DNA from: Mesoplasma coleopterae
GTDB lineage: Bacteria > Bacillota_I > Bacilli_A > Mycoplasmatales > Mycoplasmataceae
Reading direction: 5' to 3'
Assembly: GCF_002804245.1 (NCBI RefSeq)
Contig: NZ_CP024968.1
Coordinates: 1-64,000, forward strand
Length of the DNA stretch: 64,000 bases
Position 1 is the stretch's first letter; the number at the start of each line of letters is the position of its first letter. Shown here piece by piece: positions 1 to 13,946 of this stretch. Position numbers and translations under genes: made by a program. The notes beneath the pieces were generated by a model, which was not told where the DNA came from, did not search any database, and saw only the letters and a list, made by a program, of their open reading frames with translations.

Positions 1-1332
1 ATGGAAACAAAATTATTATGAGAACAAATAGTTAACAAACTAAGTAAAGAAAAATTAATAGATCAAGACATTCTTGAAGAATATATTATAACTTCGGAAT
101 TAATTAAACTTTCTGATAAGGAATTTGTGGTTCTTGTAAGATCAAATCTTGGTGTCACAATTTTAAATGAATTTAAAGAAGTATTTATATATGAATTTAA
201 AACACTATTAAATGATTATGTTTCTATTGAGTTTTCAACAAGAAAAGTATTTGACAAAAATAATAAAAAAGAAAGCAAAAGAGAAAAATTAAATGTTTCT
301 CTACCAGAGAACTCTTTAACATTCGATAATTTTATTGTTGGTTCAAGCAATAAACAAGCTAATTTAGCTGCAAAAAGTGTTGTTACAAATCCTGGTTCTT
401 CATTTAACCCTTTATTTATTTATGGAGACTCTGGATTAGGTAAAACTCACCTTTTACAAGCTATTAAAAATCAGGCAATTTTAACTAATAAAAAAGTTTT
501 ATATTTTACTTCAGAAGAATTCACAAAAAAAGTTGTTAATGCTTTAAATAAAGGTGATTTAACTGAAATAGAAGAGTTGAAAAGTGAAATAAATTCGAAT
601 GATTTTTTCATTTTAGATGATGTTCAATTTCTTAGTAAAAAAGATAAAACTAATGAGTTTTTCTTTAATATAATCAATAATTTTACTGAAAATGGAAAAC
701 AATTAGTATTTTCTAGTGATAAAACACCAGAATTGCTTAATGGTTTTGATAAGAGAATGATTACAAGATTTAATTCAGGTCTTTCAACACCTATTAATTC
801 ACTTGATATTCCTACCGCTAAATTAATAATTGAATGAGAAATAAAAAAACAAGGACTAAAACAAAAAGTTAATGAAGATGCAGTTGTTTATTTAGCTCAA
901 AATTTTAGTGATGATGTTAGAAAAATTAAGGGTTTAGTTAATAGATTGCTGTTTTTTGGTATTCAAAATGATTTAGGTCACGTCATTGATTTAGATGATG
1001 TTGTTGATTTATTCAAAGATACTCCTTCTGCTAATTTAGGTTTACTTAATGTCAAAAAAATTAAAGAAGTTGTTGGGAAAAAATATGATGTAACATTAAA
1101 AGCTATTGATGGTAAAGCTAGAACCACAGCAATTAAAAATGCTAGACATCTTTCAATGTATTTTGCAAAAATAATTTTAAATCATACTTCTACTCAAATT
1201 GGTGCTGAGTTTGGGGGAAGAGATCACAGCACTGTTTTAAGTGCTATTTCGCGTATTGAGAAACTAATTTATAAGGAAAAAGAGTTTAAAAAAATAGTAG
1301 AATCTTTAAAAAATGAAATAATAGGAAAATAG
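1..1332 (+). CDS. dnaA: Chromosomal replication initiator DnaA
   Basis: DnaA binds origin DnaA boxes and opens the duplex for replication. The 443-residue protein has the AAA+ Walker A motif GDSGLGKT at residues 142-149, the Walker B segment FILDDVQF near residue 204, and the domain IV DNA-binding signature DHSTV at residues 408-412. In-frame TGA codons (for example near bases 19 and 835) encode Trp. The window begins at the ATG, as in genomes numbered from dnaA, so the upstream control region is not visible. A short hairpin plus T-run follows the stop, and dnaN lies downstream on the same strand across a spacer with DnaA-box-like sites. Confidence 0.97.
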
Positions 1333-1358
1333 ATTAACAAAGCAGTCTATTTTTTTTG
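1329..1358 (+). terminator. Terminator after dnaA
   Basis: A 7-bp stem (ATAGATT pairing with AGTCTAT, one G-U) overlaps the dnaA stop codon and is followed by a run of T. This is a weak intrinsic terminator, or a pause that separates dnaA from dnaN. Confidence 0.55.
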
Positions 1359-1556
1359 TGTGTAAAAAGTTTTAAAGTTGTTGATTACAAATTTTGTTTA
1401 ACCCTTATTGTATGAGTTATTACATACTTTTCCACATATCAACTCTATTATTAATATTACTTATATAAAGAATAATATAATATAAAAATGCTCAACTATT
1501 ATTTTGTTTTTAAAGTTAAAATATGAGATAATATATATTGAAATAAGAGGTGTTAT
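1333..1556. other. dnaA-dnaN spacer, probable part of oriC
   Basis: The spacer holds two 9-mers matching the relaxed DnaA box TTWTNCACA: TTTTCCACA at 1428-1436 on the plus strand and TTTTACACA at 1359-1367 on the minus strand. It is AT-rich and contains TATAAT at 1476-1481, a likely -10 box for dnaN. In mollicutes and Bacillus, boxes flank dnaA on both sides; the upstream half lies outside this window. Assignment as origin rests on position and two boxes only. Confidence 0.55.
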
Positions 1557-2678
1557 ATGAGATTAAGTATAAATAAATCAGTTCTTTTAAATGAACTAAC
1601 AAAGGCTAGTAAATTAATAGAAGTTAAAAATGTAAACCCCGCTTTACAAGGTGTCTACATTGAAGCTAGTTTTGATAAACTTGTAATTATTTCATCAAAT
1701 ACATCAACTTCTTTTAAAGCTGAACTTAATAATGAAAATTCAGATCTAATAATAGAACAACCAGGTCGCATATTAGTTAAACCAAAGTTTATATTAGAAT
1801 TATTAAGAAAATTAGATAGTGAATTTGTAACTCTTTCTACATTTGCTGAAAATGAATTAGAAATCATAACTGAAAAATCAAGTCTTAAAGTTTCCATATT
1901 AAATGTTGACGAATTCCCTTTAATTGGTTTTGTTGAAAATGGATTAGAGCTATCTATTGATGCTCAAGAATTTAAAACAACATTATCACAGACAATAAGT
2001 TCAATTAATGAATGAAATCAAAAAGTTGTATTAACAGGTATGAATCTAAAAATAAAAGATAATAAGTTATCATTTGTTACAACAGATTTATTTAGAGTTA
2101 GTTTAAAAGAAATTAGTCTTCCTGAAAATACAAACGAAGAAGTTGATATTATTATTCCTTATAAAACATTGATTGAATTAAGAAATTTAATAGATAGTGT
2201 TAAAGTATTTAAAATTATAATACATGACACTAATGCAACATTTAAATTAGATAATGATTTATTACAATCTACTTTAATTGATGGAAGATATCCAAATGTT
2301 CATTCAGCATTCCCTACAACACATGAAATTAAATTAGAATTAAAAGCTAAAACGCTATTAAAAGTATTGAGTAGATTTGAACTAACAAATGATCAAAATA
2401 TAACATCTGTTGTAAATTTGGAAATTAACCAAAATGAAATTATATTAAAAACAACAATTATTGAAACAGCTAAATATGAAGAAAAATTTACTGAATATAA
2501 ATATGAAGGAACAACTAATTTAAATATTAACTTTAATACAAAATATTTAATTGAAGCAATTAGAACATTTGATGATCAATTAATTCATTTAACATTTAAT
2601 TCACAAAACAAACCTGTGTTAATAACAGGAGCACAAAAACGTGATTTAAAACAAGTTGTATTACCAACTTATGCATAA
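1557..2678 (+). CDS. dnaN: DNA polymerase III sliding clamp, beta subunit
   Basis: The beta clamp encircles DNA and tethers the replicative polymerase. The 373-residue length is normal for the family, and the start fits: MRLSINKSVL, preceded by AAGAGG. The text shows typical clamp segments such as DGRYPNV near residue 241 and a C-terminus resembling the clamp LLMPMRI region (VLITGAQKRD...VVLPTYA). One in-frame TGA (near base 2014) is Trp. A terminator shared with the convergent MreB-like gene follows directly. Confidence 0.96.
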
Positions 2679-2680
2679 TA

Positions 2681-2711
2681 AAAAAATCAGGATTTCCTGA
2701 TTTTATTTTTT
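2681..2711. terminator. Bidirectional terminator between dnaN and mreB-like gene
   Basis: AAATCAGG pairs with CCTGATTT around a short loop, with an A-run on the left and a T-run on the right, so it can end transcription from both sides. It overlaps the last codons of the minus-strand gene. Confidence 0.75.
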
Positions 2712-3677
2712 TAAACTTAATAGTTTCAATGTACCTTCAATATCTGAATAACCACGTTTTTTAGAAATGGTTACTGGGAAATTAAAGAAATCTTCAAAGA
2801 AATCTTTAACACCGCTTATTCCGGCTAATTCACCAGTTACATATAAACCATTTTTAACAACACCACTTCTAACTAATGCTGAAGAATTTTCTAAAACTGA
2901 AGTTACTAATGATTTATAGTTTGTAAATGATTTAATAAATATTTTTTTAAATTCTTCACTAACGCAAACAACACTTTTTCTTTCGTTAGTAATAATATCT
3001 TTACCGACTATACTTAATTCTAGTTCATCTCTTAATTTTATAATTGTTCCTAATGATCATTTTATTTTTTCAATCATATCGCTATCAACAGAAATAGAAT
3101 ATTCTTCTTTAATGAATTGATTTAAAGATTCATCCAAAAACTTTTCTGCATAAATTGTTTCTTTTTCACTGATTATTTTTCCTTCAACAATTAAGGCAAC
3201 TTTAGCGTAAGCTTGATTAATGTCTAAAATTAATACTCCATACTCATCTCTAATATCAGCATTAGCTCCTAAAGCAGAAAGTATTATTCTTGGAGCAAAA
3301 GTTATCGAAGTGAAGTTTGTATTTTCACTGAATAAATTCTTGAAGAATTCTTGAATGAAGTCATTATCAGAGTTTGGGCAAGAAATAACAATTTTAGCTC
3401 CGTCAAACTCTTCTTTAAATCTTTCAACAAGGGTAGTAGCATAATGTTTAAAAATTTCTAAATTTTGAATTACATATTTATCAAGAATATTAACAACTTT
3501 TAAAGGATCGTCTAGTCTACCAATGGTATTTTTAACATCACGCCCATATAAAACAATTTCAGTTGTTAAAACATTTCAACAAACTAAACTGAAATCATCA
3601 TATATTTTACCTTTATCAGATGAAATTATTCTTGTAAATTCTTCACCAAAAACTATTCCAATTTTTTTATTACTCAT
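2703..3677 (-). CDS. Divergent MreB-like actin-family protein
   Basis: Read with TGA as Trp, this is a continuous 324-codon frame from ATG (3677-3675) to TAA. Its layout follows MreB: an early segment YGRDVKNTIGRLDDP matches the MreB GxxAKxMIGRTP region, IVISCPNSDNDFIQEFF matches the VPSGVTEVEKRA region, and VGKDIITNERKSV matches the GRDLVTGLPKT region. A late GLYVTGELAGISG matches LTGGGALLRG. The phosphate loops are degraded: the second is DINQAYA instead of DIGGGTT, and the N-terminal DLGTANT is unrecognisable. It may polymerise without normal ATP turnover or have another role. It is transcribed against dnaN and away from rnmV. Confidence 0.75.
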
Positions 3678-3745
3678 AATATTCCTCACTTTTCTCACAT
3701 TAATTATAGTATATAATAAACTTAATGTTAGATATAGGTGAATTA

Positions 3746-4273
3746 ATGGTAAATGAGATAATTATTGTTGAAGGTAAATCAGATTCACAAAAATTAAAGA
3801 AAATATATGGTGAAAATCTAATAACAATTGAAACAAATGGCCTTGGTTTTAATAATAAAAAATTAAATTTAATTAAAGAGCTAAGCAAAAATAACAAGAT
3901 TATTATTTTTACAGACCCTGATGGTCCAGGTAAAAAAATAAGAGAAACTTTAATTGAATTTTTAGATACAGATGTTTTTAATGCATTCATTTTAAAACAA
4001 GATATAGATAAAAAATCTAAGAAAATTGGAATTGCTGAAGCTAATGAAGAAGCTATTAAAAATGCATTAAATAATTTAATAACATATAATAAAAACAATA
4101 GTTCAATTTCTTGAGATGAATATGTCAACAATGACTTTTATTTAAAAGATAATCGAATAAAAATAACAACTCATTTTAATCTAAACAATGATATGAGTTC
4201 AAAAAGTTTATTTAAATGACTAAATTGAATGAATTTAAATGTAGAGGATATAGAAAAAATAATTGGAGAATAA
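3746..4273 (+). CDS. rnmV: Ribonuclease M5 (TOPRIM 5S rRNA maturase)
   Basis: RNase M5 trims 5S rRNA precursors. The 175-residue product opens with the TOPRIM motif IIIVEGKSD and has the acidic DPDGPG motif near residues 57-62, both typical. I chose the ATG at 3746 over an upstream in-frame ATG at 3725 because AGGTG sits 5 bases before 3746 and the family starts just ahead of the IIVVEGK motif. TGA codons in the C-terminal half are Trp. It abuts ksgA, an arrangement conserved in Firmicutes and mollicutes. Confidence 0.92.
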
Positions 4274-4274
4274 T

Positions 4275-5090
4275 ATGAAAGTCGAAGCGAAGAAAAAGTT
4301 CGGTCAAAACTTTATAAGTGATCAAAACTTAATTAACAAAATAGTTTCAATATTGGGTGATGATCAAGATCAATTAATTATTGAAATTGGACCAGGTACA
4401 GGTGCATTAACTAAATTACTTGCACGAAAGTATAACAAAGTTGTGGCTATTGAAATTGATACTGATATGGAAACAATTTTAAAAAAAGAGGTTCAAAGTG
4501 ATAATTTTGAATTATTTCTTTCTGATGTACTTCTAGTTGATTTTGAAAAATTAATAAGTGAAAAAAGACAACATGAAAATCAAAAAGTTTCAATAATTTC
4601 TAACATGCCTTATTATATAACAAGCGAAATTCTTTTTAGAACATTGAATGTAAGTGATAAATTGACAAAAGCAGTATTTATGATGCAAAAAGAAGTTGCT
4701 GTAAGAGTATGTTCAAATAAAGGTGAAAATAATTATAATAACCTGTCAGTTGCTTGTGAATTTTTTGCTGATAAAAAATATGAATTTACTGTACCAAAGC
4801 ATATGTTTTATCCAGTGCCTAAAGTGGATTCTGCAATAATATCATTAACATTCAACAATAAATACACTGAACAAATTAAAGACAAAGATAAATTTTTAGT
4901 ATTTTTAAGAAAAATATTTAATAACAGAAGAAAAACAATATTGAATAATTTGTCAAATGTAACTAATGACAAACCTAAAGCTAATGAAATTCTTGATAGT
5001 GCAGGAATTGATAAATCTTTAAGACCCGAAGTTATAGGGTTAGAAGACTTTATAAAAATATTTCTTGAAACGTTTCAAAAAGATGTATAA
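4275..5090 (+). CDS. rsmA: 16S rRNA dimethyladenosine transferase
   Basis: RsmA/KsgA dimethylates two adjacent adenosines near the 3' end of 16S rRNA during small-subunit assembly. The 271-residue protein has the N-terminal KKFGQNF motif, the SAM-binding EIGPGTGALT motif (GPGTG starting at residue 39) and the catalytic NMPYY motif at 110-114 (usually NLPYY or NIPYY). The ATG at 4275 follows GGAG and lies one base after the rnmV stop; an upstream TTG in the same frame is not needed. Operon with rnmV. Confidence 0.96.
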   Translation: MKVEAKKKFGQNFISDQNLINKIVSILGDDQDQLIIEIGPGTGALTKLLARKYNKVVAIEIDTDMETILKKEVQSDNFELFLSDVLLVDFEKLISEKRQHENQKVSIISNMPYYITSEILFRTLNVSDKLTKAVFMMQKEVAVRVCSNKGENNYNNLSVACEFFADKKYEFTVPKHMFYPVPKVDSAIISLTFNNKYTEQIKDKDKFLVFLRKIFNNRRKTILNNLSNVTNDKPKANEILDSAGIDKSLRPEVIGLEDFIKIFLETFQKDV

Positions 5091-5121
5091 TAAAAATCAA
5101 AAGGCTAGGTTAGGAAAATTT

Positions 5122-7738
5122 ATGAAAAAATTACTAAGCTTGATGCTTACAATTGGTTTAACTTCTGCATCATCTTTAACTTTAATATCATGTAGTCAAA
5201 AAGTATATGGTAGAGACATTTCAAAAATAGGTGATTATTCTTGATCCAAGGAAGAACCTTATTTTGAGTCTTATGATAATGTTTCAAAATTAGATATAAA
5301 TAATTTAAATGCAGAGCAAATTAAAATTCAAAATAATCCTGTTTTGCCACAGAACTTTTTTGATTTAAATAAATATAATACATCTTTTAAAATTGAAAGT
5401 GAAATAAAAAAAACAAGTAGCAACAGCAGTCCCACTTAATACAAAGTTTTTGCCAAATGGTAATCTTGTCTCAGATTTTAGACTAATTGATAGAACTGAA
5501 TATTATGATCAAATAAATAAATTGAATGATTGGAATTTTGAATCAGATCTAGATGCAAAATATAACAAATCTAAAATTAAATTACAAGAATCTGAAAAAA
5601 CTATGGAAAAATGAGTTCAGAGCCAAGATCCTAAAACAAAAGAAATGAATATGTCTACAGTTATAGAGAGCACTTCAAATTCAAATACTATAGTAGGTAA
5701 TAAAAGAGTATATGAAAGATCATTTAACAATTATCAATATAATGATATTCTTGTTTCTTGAGCAGGTTCAATTGATGAAGGTATAATAGTTCCACCAGCA
5801 AAAAATCAAGTTGAAAAGGCGCATTTAAACGGTACTAAAATTTTAGGTACAATTTTTCTTGATGGATATCATGGATTAAATAAACAAGCTCTAAAAGGTT
5901 TTTTAGAAAAAGATAATAATGGCAAATATTTAGTCGTTGATAAATTAATTGATTTAGCTGTTCAATTAAATTTTGATGGATGATTTTGAAATAACGAACC
6001 AAATGGTTCTAATCCAAATGGTTTTATTGTTGATAATGAAATAATGTTTGAAATAATGAATCAAATGCAAGAAGCTATAAATAAATCAAATAACCCAAAA
6101 GTCAAAGAATTAATAGTGTTTGGTTATAAAAACCAAGGGCAGCTTTCTACTGATCCAAATGGTAATTTATCAGATTATGAGTCTGAAAAAATATATCAAA
6201 ATACCAATCTTTTCTTAAACGATTTTTATGTATTTGCTAATGAAGTAAATAGATATGTTGAAAAAAATAAATTATCAGAGCAAGAGCGCTTTGAAATTTA
6301 TAATATGTTTAACACAGGTGCATGAGTTGGTGGAAGTATATGATTTGATAAGAATAAAATAGGAACAAGAGATTTCAGAGAATTAAATTATATACCTTTT
6401 GATAAAAACGGAAATCCTTATGACTTAAATAAACAATCAGAATATAATAGAATGATACAGGATTACAAAGAAGGCACATGAACATTTAAAACTGAACAAC
6501 AAGACGAAAAAAATGGTGGTTCTAAGAACTCTATAGCCTTGTTTGCATCACACGTACCTTACGACTTAGCATCTCAAGATATGGATAAAATAGGTGAAGG
6601 AAAAAATAAAAGTGCTGAGCTTGATACATATGGATTAGTTTCAGCTAATAACTATGATGATCAAATGTATACAGGAAAAAACAAAGCATTAAGTGAAGAT
6701 GACAAGGGTGTTGTCATTTACCCAGGTGGTGAAAAAGACAATTCAATCTTCAAGGATAAAAGTTATGGTATAGGTAATTTAGTACAGGAAAAAACAATAT
6801 TAATAGACTCAAATAATTATTTCAAAACCAATTTTTCTACAGGTCAAGGAAGTAAGATGGCAACATTAATAAATGGAGAAAGAAAAATTATTGAAAACTA
6901 TCCGTGAAGTAATACAAATATAGCAGATATTCAGCCAACTTATAAATGAGATGTAAGAGAAGTGGAAAATAATTCAAAAAAACAAATTAAAAATAATCAA
7001 GACAAAAAGATATCAGGTTATTATGATTTTTATGATCCTTATCTAAAAGGTAACTCAATATCATTAGGTTCAGGATTTGATGAAGATGGTAAAATTTTAC
7101 CTGCAAAATGAGAAGCAAATAAAAAGTATGAATGAAATATAATGGGTGCAAATTATACAAAAGAGGGCGAACCCAAAAAAGTTTCTATGGTAGTAAAGGT
7201 GCCAAAATACTTAGAAAATAAGATTGATATAAGTGTTTCAGGCAAAGGTGATAAAACAATAGTTCCAAAAAACCCAACAACAAAAACATATATAAATGAT
7301 TCAGATTCAACTGATTATACATGAATAAAACTAGAAAACACCTACACTGAACCAATTGGAAAAATAGGTTTAAGTTTTTCAACTGAAGGTCTTGATTCAT
7401 TAGATTTTAAAATAACATGTGGGGAAATTGTTGTAGACAAAGAGAATAATCAAGTTAAGCAAAATGATAAATCTGATGTAGGTGTTAATATAGAATCTGT
7501 GGTACAAAGAAACGGGAAAAACAATATTCGTTTTAGTTTAACAGAAGATACATTGAGTGATGACATTTATTCTTACTATGAAATATATTTAAAAGATGAG
7601 AATAACAAATTAATTAGATTAACTGAAAATAATAGTCCAGAATTTTATATAAAACAGATAGATAATAAATATAAAAATTTTTATATAAAACAAGTTGATT
7701 ATAAGAATCAAGAAAAATGATTCAATTTTAGTTTATAG
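5122..7738 (+). pseudogene. GH85-like endo-beta-N-acetylglucosaminidase lipoprotein, frameshifted
   Basis: The frame starts with a lipoprotein signal (MKKLLSLMLTIGLTSASS..LISC) and continues to a stop after residue 105. The downstream frame, shifted by one base, is open to 7738. The shift maps to an A8 run at 5406-5413, one A too many. The body resembles GH85: a stretch with NGTKILGTIFLDGYHG corresponds to the family's NGVxVLGTxxF, and FDGWFWNNEPNG to the active-site region FDGWxINxE. GH85 enzymes release N-glycans from glycoproteins by cutting the chitobiose core. The C-terminal third looks like beta-sandwich accessory domains. It could be a true loss, a phase-variable homopolymer or a sequencing error. 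The ABC-2 transporter follows within 10 bases. Confidence 0.7.
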
Positions 7739-7748
7739 AAAGGTATAT

Positions 7749-8453
7749 ATGATAGAAATAAAAAACATATCGAAAAAGTTTGGAAAAAACTTAGTTCTTT
7801 CAGATATAAATCTAACAATTAAAAATGGTGAATCATTAGCCCTACTTGGTTCTAATGGTAGTGGTAAAACAACATTACTTGAAATTTTAATAGGTCAAAT
7901 TAAACCAACAACAGGATCTGTTTTAATAGATGGCAAAAAAGAAACATTTAAAGAAATAGGTATACAATTTCAAGAAGGTGCATGACCAAAAGGAGTAACT
8001 CCAAGATTAATTATTAGTTATTTTTTAAAGAAAAATAAAATTTTAAAAGATCCTGAGGTTAATAAACTTATAGACATATTTGAAATAAGAGAATTTTTAA
8101 AAAAAGATTTAAATAATTTGTCTGGAGGACAAAAGCAAAGACTAAATACTTTATTGTCAGTGGTTAATAATCCTAATTACATATGTCTTGATGAAATGAT
8201 TACAGGACTAGATTTAAAAATGCAATTAAAATTAATTGATTTTTTTAAATCGCTAAAAAAACAAAATAAAACAATTATTGTCATTTCACATAACCCTGAA
8301 GAAGTGGAAAAACTTTGTGACAAAATAGTTATTTTAAAAGAAGGTAATATTTTTTACAAGTCAACAACTAAAACAGTGATTAAAAATTTTGGCTCAGTGA
8401 GAAATTTAATGATTAATTATTACGATGGGAGATTAGAATCAAATGTTAAATAA
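7749..8453 (+). CDS. ABC transporter ATP-binding protein
   Basis: The 234-residue ATPase has Walker [10 protein letters not shown] near residue 35, Q-loop FQEG, signature LSGGQKQR, Walker B YICLDEM and switch H in VISHNPEE. It resembles ATPases of ABC-2 type exporters. The D-loop position reads DEMITGLD. It begins 10 bases after the GH85-like gene and its 3' end overlaps the permease start, so the three form one transcription unit. Substrate is unknown. Confidence 0.9.
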
Positions 8454-9318
8454 TTTTAAATTAAAAAATTCTCAGATGGGGATTGTTAATATAATCTATA
8501 ACCTTAAAATTTTAAGTATGTCTGTACTTAAAAATTTAAGAACTTATTTGTACATTATTATTTTTCCAATAGTTGTTACAACTTTTATAATTTTTTATAG
8601 AGTTAGTGCAACATCTACAACAATTAATCCAACGACCGTTACAGCAATATTACTAATTCAACCGTTTACTGTTATATTTTTAGTTAATATAACAATTTCA
8701 GAATGAAAAAATTCAGTTTTTTTAAAAAGAATACATTCAGCAGGAATTTCAAAAATTAATTTTCTATCTTCAATATTTATATTTAACTTTATTTTGGGAT
8801 ATATATCATTTATGTTATGTTCACTATATATTTTCTTAATAACAGGATCTTTTTTCACAACAAGTAATGGTGGATTTTGAAAAATACTTTTAGACACCAT
8901 GACAACAAAAGAAGTTTTTGGGATTTTATTAAGCGCAGCTTTTCTAATTATGACTTCGATACTATTAGGAACAATAATTTCTGGGGTTATAAAAAGTGTC
9001 GCTCTTTCTCAAACTATAACAGCTATTTATGTTATTGTAGCTATTGCTTTTTCAGATATAATAATGCCTCCTGAAATTTTTGCTATACAGCCTATATTAA
9101 TAAAAATAAGTTATTTATTTCCATATAAACATAATGTTTGAGCAGGTCTACTATTAGTAGCTGATAATAGCGGAAAATGAATTTACAACGGAGCTTCAAT
9201 GGGAAGATTAACAACATCTTTTGCATTGAAGGAGTGAATACCGATACTGACATCAATAATTTGATTAATTTTATTATCGGTATCTTCTATTTTTGTATTT
9301 AAGTGAGATGGCAAATAA
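8443..9318 (+). CDS. ABC-2 type transporter permease
   Basis: A 291-residue membrane protein with about six hydrophobic segments in the ABC-2 pattern: one near the N-terminus (LYIIIFPIVVTTFIIF), four in the middle and one at the C-terminus (IIWLILLSVSSIFVF). It overlaps the ATPase gene by 11 bases, so the two are probably coupled in translation. Several TGA codons are Trp. Such pairs export lipids, peptides or drugs; the sequence does not say which. A strong terminator follows. Confidence 0.85.
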
Positions 9319-9340
9319 ACGTGTTTTTACACGTTTTTTA
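9317..9340 (+). terminator. Terminator after ABC-2 permease
   Basis: AAACGTGT pairs perfectly with ACACGTTT around a T4 loop, followed by a T-rich tail. It overlaps the permease stop codon. Confidence 0.85.
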
Positions 9341-9531
9341 TTTATTTATTAATATTTTAAAAATAAAAATGTTTAAATTTAGCAATTTTAGCACCTTTTT
9401 AGTTAAATTAGCCTTTTTCTCAAGGGAGGTTAAGGGATTAACTTAAATGGCTTAATTTGCGAGTAAATTTAAGCAAATTAATATATAATATATATTAAGG
9501 AAACTTAGAAAGAAGCGGGTGAACAAATTAT
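9341..9531 (+). promoter_or_regulatory. gyrB upstream region with promoter and inverted repeat
   Basis: A 190-base AT-rich leader without a gene. TATAAT at 9484-9489 is the best -10 box. Just upstream, 9451-9473 forms an imperfect inverted repeat (CTTAATTT against AAATTTAAG), which could be a supercoiling-sensitive or operator element. No clear -35 box is visible. Confidence 0.45.
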
Positions 9532-11439
<1,908 letters not shown>

Positions 11440-11465
11440 ACAAAGAATAGAAAAGGTGAATTAAA

Positions 11466-13943
11466 ATGAGTGAAAAAAACTTAGATCATAACCACGGTAT
11501 TATCAAGGGTATTGATATTGCTGCTGAGGTTAGAAAAGACTTTTTAGAATATTCAATGTCTGTTATTGTTAGTCGTGCGCTTCCAGACTTGAAAGATGGT
11601 TTAAAACCTGTTCACCGTCGTATTATTTATGCGATGAATGACTTAGGTATTACTGCAGATAAGCCACACAAAAAATCAGCACGTATTGTTGGGGAAGTTA
11701 TTGGTAAGTACCACCCCCATGGTGATACAGCTGTTTATGATTCAATGGTAAGAATGGCTCAAGACTTTTCATACCGTTACCCATTAGTTGATGGACATGG
11801 TAACTTCGGTTCAATCGATGGTGATGGAGCTGCCGCTATGCGTTATACTGAGGCTAGATTAGCTAAAGTATCAAACTTCATCATTAAAGATATTGATATG
11901 AACACCGTTCCTTTTGTTGATAACTATGATGCTAGTGAAAGAGAGCCTGCTTATTTAACAGGATACTTCCCTAACTTATTAGCCAATGGAGCTATGGGTA
12001 TTGCTGTTGGGATGGCAACAAGTATTCCACCGCATAACTTAAGAGAAGTAATTAGTGCAATTCATGCTTTCATTGATAATAAAGATATTACAATTGATGA
12101 AATTTTAGATAACCACATTATGGGACCAGATTTCCCTACAGGTGCGTTAATGACAAATGGAATTAGAATGCGTGAAGGTTATAAAACTGGTAGAGGTGCT
12201 GTAACAATTCGTGCTAAAGTAGCTCTTGAAGAAAATGATCGTCATGCAAGATTTATTATTACTGAAATCCCATATCAAACTAATAAGGCTAAATTAATTG
12301 AAAGAATTGCTGAATTAGTTAAAACAAAACAATTAGAAGGTATTTCAGATATTCGTGATGAGTCTAACTACGAAGGTATTAGAATTGTTATTGAATTAAG
12401 ACGTGATTCAAATCCAGATGTTGTTTTATCTAAGTTATATAAATTTACTAACTTACAAACAACATACTCATTAAACTTATTATCATTGCATAATAACATT
12501 CCTGTGTTATTAGATTTAAAATCAATCATTAAACATTATGTTGATTTCCAAATCAATGTAATTATTAAACGTTCAATTTTTGAAAAAGATAAAATTGAAA
12601 AACGTTTCCACATCTTAGAAGCTTTAGATACAGCATTAGATAACATTGATGCTATTGTTAATATTTTAAGAAACTCACCAGAGTCAAACGAAGCTAAAAT
12701 GAAATTAACAGAAGCGTTTGGATTTGATGAAGAACAAAACAAAGCTATCTTAGATATGAGATTACAACGTTTAGTTGGATTAGAACGTGGAAAAATTCAA
12801 CAAGAAATGGCTCAAATCAAAGAAAGAATTGATTATTTAACATTATTAATTTCTGATGAAACAGAACAAAACAATGTTCTTAAAAATCAATTATCTGAAA
12901 TCGCTGAAAAATTTGGTGATAACAGAAGAACTGAAACTATTGATGAAGGACTAATGGACATCGAAGATGAAGAATTAATTCCTGATGTTAAAACAATGAT
13001 TCTTTTAAGTGATGAAGGATATATCCGTCGTGTTGACCCAGAAGAATTTAGAGTTCAAAAACGTGGTGGTAGAGGAGTTAGTGTTAACTCATCTAATGAA
13101 GACCCAATTGTAATTGCTACAATGGGTAAAATGCGTGATTGAGTATTGTTCTTTACTAATTCAGGTAAAGTATTTAGAACAAAAGCATACAACATTAGAC
13201 AATACTCACGTACAGCACGTGGATTACCAATCGTTAACTTCTTAAATGGGTTAACAGCAGATGATAAAATTACAGCTATTCTTCCATTAAGAAATGTAAA
13301 AGAAAAAATGAATTACTTAACTTTCATTACTGAAAAAGGAATGATTAAAAAAACAGATATTTCATTATTCGACAATATTAACAAGAATGGTAAGATTGCT
13401 ATTAACTTAAAAGAAGATGATCAATTAGTAACAGTATTTGCTACAACTGGAGAAGATACAATTTTTGTTGCTAATAAATCAGGAAAAGTTATTAGAATCC
13501 AAGAAAATATTGTTAGACCACTTTCAAGAACAGCATCAGGAGTTAAAGCTATTAAACTTGATGATAAAGATGTGGTTGTTGGTGCTGTAAGTTCATTTGG
13601 AATCGAAAATATTACAACTATTTCATCAAAAGGAAGCTTCAAGAAAACAAATATTGATGAATATAGAATTTCTGGTCGTAATGGAAAAGGAATTAAAGTA
13701 ATGAACCTAAATGAAAAAACAGGTGACTTTAAATCAATTATTGCAGCTAGAGAAACTGACTTAGTATGTATTATTTCAACTGATGGAAACTTAATTAAAA
13801 CAAAAGCATCAGATATTCCTGTTTTAGGAAGAGCTGCAGCTGGAGTTAGAGGTATTCGTTTAAGTGAGGGTAATAAAATACAAGCAGTAATGCTTGAGTA
13901 CCGTAAACACGGAGAAGAAAACCAAGAATTCGAAGAAGATTAA
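11466..13943 (+). CDS. gyrA: DNA gyrase subunit A
   Basis: The DNA-breaking subunit, 825 residues. The catalytic tyrosine is Y127 in [12 protein letters not shown], the quinolone-resistance region [17 protein letters not shown] lies before it, and the C-terminal domain carries the GyrA box as QKRGGRG followed by beta-propeller repeats. Adjacency to gyrB and the [14 protein letters not shown]-like start distinguish it from ParC. Strong terminator downstream. Confidence 0.97.
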
Positions 13944-13946
13944 AAA

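Noticed and set aside
831-838. Apparent stop codons TGA inside dnaA and most other genes
   Set aside because: They fall at conserved Trp positions throughout; this is genetic code 4, not a set of pseudogenes.
1655-1897. Open frame on the strand opposite dnaN
   Set aside because: It lies wholly inside dnaN, has no ribosome site and no recognisable product; such shadows are common in AT-rich coding DNA.
4263-4274. TTG start for ksgA 12 bases upstream
   Set aside because: The ATG at 4275 has GGAG at proper spacing and matches the family's N-terminus.
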